Source: Promethearchaeota archaeon (GTDB taxonomy: Archaea; Asgardarchaeota; Lokiarchaeia; Sigynarchaeales; SOKP01). From it: 28,730 nucleotides of DNA. Location of the stretch: NCBI GenBank assembly GCA_016839905.1, contig JAEOTJ010000066.1:1-28730 (forward strand), written 5' to 3'. Made by a program: the position numbers and the translations under genes. Below are positions 23,410 through 28,730 of the stretch, piece by piece. Below the pieces are notes generated by a model, which did not search any database, was not told where the DNA came from, and was given only the letters and a program-made list of their open reading frames with translations. Numbering within the stretch: the first letter of the stretch is position 1; the number at the start of each line of letters is the position of its first letter.

Positions 23410-24164
23410 CTATCTCAGATAATATAACGAATTATATAAAAGAAAAGCTAAAAAAAACAGCCCCTTCATTAACTAAAGATCAAATTGAACGGAGAAATAA
23501 GATTTTAAACTCAGACAATCCTAATTTTAAAGGTTATGGACATAAGATTTCTGAAATTGAAAAGATTTTAAAGGATATTAAAAATGAATATCAATGTGCC
23601 TACAAGGACGCAGTAGATGTTTTTAAAAATTTAATTAAGAGTAATACCCACGAGGAAAAATTTGCAGCGGTTTTTTTTTTAAATCTTTTTAAGAAAAATT
23701 TTAATAAAAATACAATCAGTATATTTCATGATGAATTTAAGAAATATTGCGATACTTGGGCGATCTGTGATAGCACAATGATTCGGATTATTGGACCTTT
23801 TTTAGGGAAAATAGGTAATGAAGATTTAGCAAAAAAGACGATCGACGACTGGTCCAATTCTGAAGATTTATGGATTAATCGAGCTTCAATGGTTATTTTA
23901 TTAAAAATAATAATGCTTAAAAAGGATTATTTTGTTTCTGAATCATACATGTTTGATTTAGCCGAGAAAATGCTGCAAGATAACGACGATTATATCCTCA
24001 AGGGTGTGGGATGGTTATTAAAAACATATTCTAAATATAATCCAGAAGTGATTACTAAATATTTGAATAAAAATAAAAAGCGATTACCCCGTTTAGTACT
24101 TAGATATGCTAGCGAAAAATTACCAAAAGAAACAAGACAACAAATTTTAAGAAAGGAGACCTAA
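23406..24164 (+). CDS. AlkD-like HEAT-repeat DNA alkylation repair protein
   Basis: A 252-residue all-helical protein of the AlkD/DNA alkylation repair family. Recognisable features are the repeated helix pairs, the CDTWAICDSTMIRIIGPFL segment, ...SEDLWINRASMVILL..., DNDDYILKGVGWLLKTYSKYNPEVI and the end block LPRLVLRYASEKLPKETRQQ. Family members flip out or excise alkylated bases such as N3- and N7-alkyl purines by contact with the backbone. Its ATG overlaps the stop of the radical-SAM gene. Catalytic Asp and Trp residues of AlkD are probably represented in the W/D-rich blocks, but I cannot align them precisely. Confidence 0.85.
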   Translation: MTISDNITNYIKEKLKKTAPSLTKDQIERRNKILNSDNPNFKGYGHKISEIEKILKDIKNEYQCAYKDAVDVFKNLIKSNTHEEKFAAVFFLNLFKKNFNKNTISIFHDEFKKYCDTWAICDSTMIRIIGPFLGKIGNEDLAKKTIDDWSNSEDLWINRASMVILLKIIMLKKDYFVSESYMFDLAEKMLQDNDDYILKGVGWLLKTYSKYNPEVITKYLNKNKKRLPRLVLRYASEKLPKETRQQILRKET

Positions 24165-24167
24165 AAA

Positions 24168-25007
24168 ATGACAACAAAGGTATATGTACTAAAGCGGAAA
24201 CCAGAAGAAACTAACCAAGATACCGTTAAGAGAACTCTTAAAATGGTTCCTTTAAAAAAAATTATTAATAATACTGAAAAAAAAATCCTTATTAAGCCTA
24301 ATTGGGTTTGTTCAGATCATTCTAATACAGGAAATGTGACTTCTACAGATACATTGGAGGGAATTATATTATATCTTATAGAAGAAGCTGAAGTATCGCC
24401 ACAGAAGATTATTGTGGCTGATGGAGGGGAGACTTCTGGCACAAGTACCACTATTAAAATTAATGATGTTAAAAGATTAAAGGAATATGGTATTAAAATA
24501 ATGGATCTAAATTCAGATAATCGAATAAACGATGTCAGAGCTCCTAATCCGTTAGCCCTCAAGACCGTAAATATTGCCAAGACTGCCATGGATGTTAGCT
24601 GTATTATTTCTGTTCCATCTCTAAAAACACATTCAATGGCAAGTACTACATTAAGCATTAAAAATTTAATGGGAACTATTCTACCTAAGGTAATAATGCA
24701 TTCACACTTACATGAAAAAATTGCGGATTTAGGCTCAATTTTCAAGCCGAAAATGAAGTTCCAAATAATTGACGGCATGATTGGTTCAGATGGATTTGAA
24801 TTAGGTGGTAAACCGATCCGAATGGACTTGATCATTGCAGGAGAAGATCCCGTGGCAGTTGATCGTGTAGGAAGTGAAATAATAGGAAGGGGACCAAGTA
24901 AAGTAAAATATCTTAAATATGCGGAAAAAAAAGGATTGGGTACGGCAAATTTAGAAAAAATTGAGATTGTAGGTTGTTCGATTAAAGAAGTATATAGAAA
25001 ATTTTAG
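24168..25007 (+). CDS. DUF362-domain protein
   Basis: A 279-residue DUF362 protein. Family landmarks are KILIKPNWVCSDH near 41-53, the DGGETSGTSTT loop, SVPSLKTHSMASTTLSIKNLMG near 148-169 and the AGEDPVAVDRVGSEIIG segment near 224-240. Unlike many relatives it has no ferredoxin domain. The function of DUF362 is not settled. The SD AAGGAGACC is eight bases before the ATG, three bases after the AlkD-like stop, so it is the third gene of the operon. Confidence 0.9.
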   Translation: MTTKVYVLKRKPEETNQDTVKRTLKMVPLKKIINNTEKKILIKPNWVCSDHSNTGNVTSTDTLEGIILYLIEEAEVSPQKIIVADGGETSGTSTTIKINDVKRLKEYGIKIMDLNSDNRINDVRAPNPLALKTVNIAKTAMDVSCIISVPSLKTHSMASTTLSIKNLMGTILPKVIMHSHLHEKIADLGSIFKPKMKFQIIDGMIGSDGFELGGKPIRMDLIIAGEDPVAVDRVGSEIIGRGPSKVKYLKYAEKKGLGTANLEKIEIVGCSIKEVYRKF

Positions 25008-25118
25008 AAATTTTTAAAAAAAGAAAATTTATAATTAATAACATAAAAGAATTTTAACAACAAACATATTTTTTTTATATAGAATTATTGATATTAATAG
25101 GATTTTGGTTTTAAAAAG

Positions 25119-26351
25119 ATGTCTTATAAAAAACCCCTCATATTACAAGCTAAAGCCTTTTTAAAAATGATTGAATGGCTGGGAACATATTCCAATTTTA
25201 ATAGAATTCCAAGGCAAAGTTGGGTTGAGGCTATAGGAATAATGTTTTGTAGAGAGACAGCTGATAAATACGTTATTATTGATGCCGAAGGGCAGACATC
25301 TGGAAATCTTGTTTATGTCCAATCAAATCCTCAACAGGATCTAAAAATAATTGCTTATGAAGAACAATTAATAACAGAAGATCCAAATATATTTCAAGGT
25401 GGTTGGTTCCATTCTCATCCCGGTCATGGCCTTTTTTATTCTGGAACGGATACTGTAAATCAAGATTATTGGCAAACAATGAATCCAAATGGAGTAGGTT
25501 TAGTTTTTGATTTAACTAAAGTTTCAGCTACAAATTTAGGTTTTAAATTTTTTAGATTAGACTATTCTGGTACGGATAGTTATGATGAAGTTGATTATGA
25601 ATTATATGGATTCACGGAGAAAACATTAATAGATGCTTTTGAGCCAATTGGCATTGAAATGAAGACCATTCATGAACTGGCAAAACACTTGAATTTAGAA
25701 ATGGAGGAAAGTACTGTAGAGTTTGATAAAATAGAAATACCTCAAACAGCCGAACCTATCGGTTTTGCTAAATTATGTATTGCTGAAGGTAGAAAAGTAT
25801 ATGTACAAGGAAATATCAATAAAGCATTGGAGAAGTTTCATTTAGCAAATATTTTATTAAAGGACGCTGATAATCCAGAAGATTTAGAATTATACACAAA
25901 AGCTTCTTTAAAACTCGCAAAATATTGTGTTTTTAATGAATTTTTCGAACAGGCACGATCCTTATTAAGGGAAGTTATTGTATTTACTAAAAGAATGAAA
26001 TTAAATCCTGATCTATATGTTGGGAAAGCACAGATTCTATTTGGATATTTAAAAGAATTTAATAATGATCCTGAAGATGCTCTAGATCACTATACAAAAG
26101 CTTTAAACCATTTTAAATTAAGAAGACATTATTTTGGATTATACAAGGCTAATGACCTTATTGGAGGAATCAGTTGGAAGTTTAATAATCAAGATGATGC
26201 AAAAAGATATTTTAAAGATGCTCTATATAATGCAATGATGGCGGAAAAAGCATCTCCAGACAAAAAAGCACCAGTTATTTGGAACTTAATTAAAAAAGGG
26301 ATTTCTACCAAGATTAGTAATATAGAAAGTACTGAAGGACAACCCGCATAG
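25119..26351 (+). CDS. JAMM/MPN+ metalloprotease fused to TPR-like repeats
   Basis: A 410-residue protein. Residues about 8-190 form an MPN domain with a complete JAMM site: Glu37 (VEAIGIMF), His98 and His100 in GGWFHSHPG, Ser108 and Asp111 (HxH-x7-S-x2-D). The motif is that of Rpn11/CSN5-type deubiquitinases, and includes the FHSHPGHG loop. From about 210 to 395 the protein is a run of amphipathic helix pairs spaced like TPRs (e.g. AEGRKVYVQGNINKALEKFH, ALDHYTKALNHFKLRRHYF, DDAKRYFKDALYNAMMAEKA). There is no membrane segment. It should remove ubiquitin-like modifiers or activate them, with TPRs choosing a partner; no ubiquitin or E1/E2 gene is in the window. The fold of both parts is clear, the substrate inferred. 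Confidence 0.92.
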   Translation: MSYKKPLILQAKAFLKMIEWLGTYSNFNRIPRQSWVEAIGIMFCRETADKYVIIDAEGQTSGNLVYVQSNPQQDLKIIAYEEQLITEDPNIFQGGWFHSHPGHGLFYSGTDTVNQDYWQTMNPNGVGLVFDLTKVSATNLGFKFFRLDYSGTDSYDEVDYELYGFTEKTLIDAFEPIGIEMKTIHELAKHLNLEMEESTVEFDKIEIPQTAEPIGFAKLCIAEGRKVYVQGNINKALEKFHLANILLKDADNPEDLELYTKASLKLAKYCVFNEFFEQARSLLREVIVFTKRMKLNPDLYVGKAQILFGYLKEFNNDPEDALDHYTKALNHFKLRRHYFGLYKANDLIGGISWKFNNQDDAKRYFKDALYNAMMAEKASPDKKAPVIWNLIKKGISTKISNIESTEGQPA

Positions 26352-26488
26352 AGTAAGGGGAATAACTAAAAAAATTTAAAAGATACTTTTTACTTTAAAG
26401 GATATCTTACTCAAGAATAATCGCTAGTTTTAGTAATAAAAAATTCAAGTAAGATAAATTCATCAAATGCCAAGGTGGCGTAGCCCGG

Positions 26489-26519
26489 AATGTAGTGGAC
26501 ATACTCATTACATGGGTAG
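26489..26519 (+). other. tRNA-Phe intron 1 (D loop, 19/20)
   Basis: The bulge-helix-bulge is GCCC/GGGT as the four-pair helix with bulges GGA (26487-26489) and AGG (26518-26520). The D stem GCGT/ACGC is the outer helix and ATGTAGTG/CATTACAT (26490-26497, 26506-26513) the inner helix. Cutting after the second base of each bulge restores the loop A14-GCCC-GGG-A21. Confidence 0.85.
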
Positions 26520-26530
26520 GAACGCACCAG

Positions 26531-26558
26531 ATTCTACGGATTTACCGAAGAAGGTGAA
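26531..26558 (+). other. tRNA-Phe intron 2 (anticodon stem, 30/31)
   Basis: CACC (26525-26528) pairs with GGTG (26553-26556) as the four-pair helix; bulges are AGA (26529-26531) and AAA (26557-26559). The inner hairpin is TTCT/AGAA followed, after an A-A mismatch, by CGG/CCG with an ATTTA loop. Cutting after the second base in each bulge yields the anticodon arm CCAGA-CTGAAGA-TCTGG. The outer helix is weak, as in relaxed motifs. Confidence 0.82.
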
Positions 26559-26825
26559 ACTGAAGATCTGGGTATCGGGGGTTCAAATCCCCCCCTTGGC
26601 ACCACAATGCTAATGATTAGATTTTGTGGTAAAAATAAAGTCCATCTATCTAATCCTTTATAGGAAAAAATATATCTTTTTAAAGCAAAATGTTTCGGGA
26701 TAATTAGGGAATAGTAATATTGGCAAAAAACTTGAAATATTCGATTGCAATAGAATTTCTTTATAGCAATAAAATTATATATGTAGGTTTTATTATGTAA
26801 TATAATAAAAATTATTTTTTTTTTT

Positions 26826-26830
26826 GAGGT
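26826..26830 (+). promoter_or_regulatory. ribosome binding site of the surface protein
   Basis: GAGGT ends seven bases before the ATG at 26838, directly after a long T-run. It confirms the start and shows Shine-Dalgarno use in this genome. Confidence 0.6.
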
Positions 26831-26837
26831 CTTCTCC

Positions 26838-28598
26838 ATGAAAAAAAGTGTTTATTTTCTTGCTACTACTTTATTAATATCGTTCTTATTTCTATTTTCT
26901 AATACATTAGTTAATGATAGCATTAACGGATCAGTAAATAACGAGAATCTTGATAATGTTAAAAGAGTACCCTTGACCAGTATCACTGAATCTGAACCTA
27001 ATGATGATGCTGGAAGTGCTGATGATATCGGTCCTGGTTGGCATTATGGGATCTCTGATAATTTTAATCAAGATTGGTATAGAATAAATGTAAATCAAGG
27101 GCAATTACTTGAAGTTACTACTTGGTATGAACACAATTATGTTCACTTAAATACGGAATTAAAAAATAATGAAAGTAATCATCTTATGGGGGATGAGGAT
27201 CATATTTTTGAAGATAAATGGGATTATAGAAAATTCAAGCATGTGGCTACATATTCAGGTTGGTATTATATAGTTATCCATAACAGCTGGTCATCAGGGA
27301 ACTATGACTTATATGTTAGGATAAGAAATCCTGAGGTAATCTTTGAGGATGATTTTGAAGATAATTCTCTTGATCCCCAATCAGGAGGATGGAAAGATCC
27401 TGGAGATTATCCCTCTAATTATTGGCATATTACTACAAATGAGGCCCATAATGGAATTCGTAGTTTATGGTGTGCGAATGAAAGTTCGGGATTTTATGAA
27501 AAAACAATAGGTACTTCAAGTGTTCGAGTTTCAGACTCAATAACGATTCAAAATATGGATCTAAGAGGTTATGATCATATTAACTTTAATTTTTGGTATA
27601 AAAAAGTAACAAATGGATCTACTGATGAATTTAATATTAGGGCAGATATCTCCGGAAACCAGCTTTATTTAACAAATAGATATACAGACAATGATTTTAT
27701 TTTAGAAAATAATTTAAACGAGCGACCTTCATTTTCTTATTATGAATGTGATTTATCTATGTTTGGTGGCTATAATCACGTCGATTTAACATTTGTTTTT
27801 GATACACAGAATGAATTGTTTAACAATTATTCAGGAGTAAAAATTGACGATATTAAAATACTTGGATTTAAAGATAATATTACAATTGGTAGCAAATTAG
27901 ATGTTTCTGAGGATGATACATATATCTATCGTATTGAATATCTTGAGGATAGAGACCATGCTGATCCTTGGTTATATGGTCCTGTATTAGGTGGTGAACC
28001 AATAGGTATAGGAGTACCTGATGAATGGCATGATGATAAAGAAGAACCAGACCATCAAGAAGTAAAAATTGAAATAAATTCAATTGAAAAGATGATTGAT
28101 TATTGGGATATAAATATAAGAATTACGGAACCAGATGAATCTACTAATTATCCTGTTTCTTATGAAATCTCTAAAAATCCAATTAATTTTAAAAATAGTA
28201 TGTGTTTCTTTATTCCGAATAATGATATAGCTGGTTATTTAATGAATGCAGATAATGTTGATGGGGGTGTATTTGATATATCTTTTGGTCAACATTGGGA
28301 GGATCATAGAAATGAATGGATATATAATATTCGATTCAGGTTTGATGATTTTAGTATAAATATGGATTATAATGAAAAAGGAGTTCTTGTTTGGTATTCT
28401 TACCATAGTCATATGTATGGGAAAGATTTTTTTAGAATGCATATGGCATACGACCATGAACCTGACTGGGGTGATGATTTTGATCCATGGAATGCCTATA
28501 TTGAAATCCCTGGATACGATGTATTTATTCTCTTAGCAGTCTTATCTTGTGCTTCAATTATCATAGGAATAAGAATGAAAAAATTAAAAATTAAATAA
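26838..28598 (+). CDS. surface protein: PPC domain, MAM-like region, C-terminal membrane anchor
   Basis: A 586-residue secreted protein. A signal peptide (MKKSVYFLATTLLISFLFLF) is followed by a bacterial pre-peptidase C-terminal (PPC) domain (about 50-165: TESEPNDDAGSADDI, QDWYRINVNQGQLLEV, YSGWYYIVIHN, SGNYDLYVRI). Then comes a lectin/MAM-like beta domain (about 168-345) starting FEDDFEDNSLDPQSGGWKDPG and containing YDHINFNFWYKKV and YSGVKIDDIKILGF. A third region of about 210 residues, rich in Asp, Trp and His, is unrecognised. It ends in IPGYDVFILLAVLSCASIIIG followed by a basic RMKKLKIK tail, a C-terminal anchor common in Loki-type surface proteins. No protease domain is present, so the PPC domain is probably for adhesion. 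Monocistronic. Confidence 0.85.
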   Translation: MKKSVYFLATTLLISFLFLFSNTLVNDSINGSVNNENLDNVKRVPLTSITESEPNDDAGSADDIGPGWHYGISDNFNQDWYRINVNQGQLLEVTTWYEHNYVHLNTELKNNESNHLMGDEDHIFEDKWDYRKFKHVATYSGWYYIVIHNSWSSGNYDLYVRIRNPEVIFEDDFEDNSLDPQSGGWKDPGDYPSNYWHITTNEAHNGIRSLWCANESSGFYEKTIGTSSVRVSDSITIQNMDLRGYDHINFNFWYKKVTNGSTDEFNIRADISGNQLYLTNRYTDNDFILENNLNERPSFSYYECDLSMFGGYNHVDLTFVFDTQNELFNNYSGVKIDDIKILGFKDNITIGSKLDVSEDDTYIYRIEYLEDRDHADPWLYGPVLGGEPIGIGVPDEWHDDKEEPDHQEVKIEINSIEKMIDYWDINIRITEPDESTNYPVSYEISKNPINFKNSMCFFIPNNDIAGYLMNADNVDGGVFDISFGQHWEDHRNEWIYNIRFRFDDFSINMDYNEKGVLVWYSYHSHMYGKDFFRMHMAYDHEPDWGDDFDPWNAYIEIPGYDVFILLAVLSCASIIIGIRMKKLKIK

Positions 28599-28607
28599 TT
28601 TATTCTC

Positions 28608-28615
28608 TTTTTTTT
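28608..28615 (+). terminator. T-run after the surface-protein gene
   Basis: Eight Ts begin ten bases after the stop codon (28598), the form expected of an archaeal terminator. No stem is required and none is seen. Confidence 0.4.
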
Positions 28616-28636
28616 CATTAATTTCAAAACTAATCT

Positions 28637-28730
28637 TTATTTTTTAAAATCATCCATTGAAATGCGATGGTTGGAACATTGTGTGATCAATTTATTTAAA
28701 TCGAACGAAAAATACATATTTTTAATGAAT
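28637..28730 (-). CDS. possible 3' end of a minus-strand gene, cut by window edge
   Basis: A minus-strand frame is open from the window edge to a TAA at 28637-28639, reading about 30 codons that end in SNHRISMDDFKK. It is convergent with the surface-protein gene. Too short for an identification, and it may be a chance frame. Confidence 0.3.
   Translation of the reverse strand, partial: FIKNMYFSFDLNKLITQCSNHRISMDDFKK

Larger units (their letters stand above)
26469..26601 (+). tRNA. tRNA-Phe(GAA) with two introns
   Basis: The mature form has 74 bases: acceptor GCCAAGG/CCTTGGC, D stem GCGT/ACGC, anticodon stem CCAGA/TCTGG with loop CTGAAGA (anticodon GAA at 26562-26564), variable GTATC, T arm GGGGG-TTCAAAT-CCCCC and discriminator A. 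CCA follows in the genome at 26602-26604. Removing 26489-26519 (31 bases) and 26531-26558 (28 bases) is needed to obtain this cloverleaf. Both introns have a bulge-helix-bulge at their borders. Exons are 26469-26488, 26520-26530 and 26559-26601. All arms are fully paired and invariant bases A14, G18, G19, A21 and TTC are present. Confidence 0.9.

Noticed and set aside
24317..24835. 172-codon reading frame antisense to the DUF362 gene
   Set aside because: Shadow of a gene with clear family motifs.
26532..26565. Amber-suppressor (CTA, pyrrolysine-like) reading of the intron-bearing tRNA
   Set aside because: It requires splicing at 37/38 with C37 and no bulge-helix-bulge. Splicing at 30/31 has a perfect CACC/GGTG helix and yields the canonical Phe loop CTGAAGA. 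No pyl genes are present.
1..28730. CRISPR array, insertion sequence or integrase
   Set aside because: I saw no regularly spaced repeats, no transposase or integrase motifs and no terminal inverted repeats.

Overview
The window is AT-rich chromosomal DNA, most likely from an Asgard (Lokiarchaeia-like) archaeon. The gene set is archaeal: ribosomal proteins eL20/LX, eL31, eL39 and eS19, aIF6, prefoldin alpha, archaeal FtsY and Sec61-gamma/SecE, archaeal DnaG, RNase P Rpp21, Nep1, PDCD5, and a tRNA with bulge-helix-bulge introns. The Asgard flavour comes from a Rab/Ras-like GTPase, an MglA-like GTPase, a Get3/ArsA-like ATPase, a JAMM protease fused to TPR-like repeats, and a large surface protein with a C-terminal membrane anchor. 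Taxonomy is inferred from gene content only.

Layout. 1-3073: partial alpha/beta hydrolase, MglA-like GTPase, a small protein with an internal repeat, and a double Lrp/AsnC-type regulator, all on the minus strand. 3145-7285: ahcY followed by three inserted cassettes (a DUF4258/zinc-ribbon toxin-antitoxin pair, a VapBC pair, and a quinone-oxidoreductase gene). Three relics of an ahcY 3' end lie after or between these cassettes. 7475-9136: J-domain protein, membrane-protein remnant, Get3/ArsA-like ATPase. 9539-12214: probable defence locus with two small membrane proteins divergent from an AAA ATPase plus DUF3226 TOPRIM-like pair. The second gene of that pair seems to start at ATT. A 560-base gene-free stretch follows.

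12779-20106 is housekeeping: dnaG, an OsmC protein convergent with it, then a long minus-strand cluster read from right to left as eS19, PDCD5, eL39 (53 codons), eL31 (with an acidic extension), aIF6, eL20, prefoldin alpha, FtsY, SecE. It serves ribosome assembly, nascent-chain folding and SRP/Sec targeting. The divergent group YhbY-like, Rpp21, Nep1 serves RNA processing. 20296-26601 holds tRNA-Gly(TCC), the Rab-like GTPase, an unrecognised Cys-containing protein, an SPL-type radical SAM / AlkD-like / DUF362 operon, the JAMM-TPR protein and a two-intron tRNA-Phe(GAA). The window ends with a secreted, membrane-anchored PPC-domain protein.

The observations most worth following are the repeated ahcY 3' ends that border the cassettes, tRNA-Phe with two non-canonically placed introns, the ATT-start TOPRIM-like gene behind a strong Shine-Dalgarno sequence, and the JAMM-TPR fusion.
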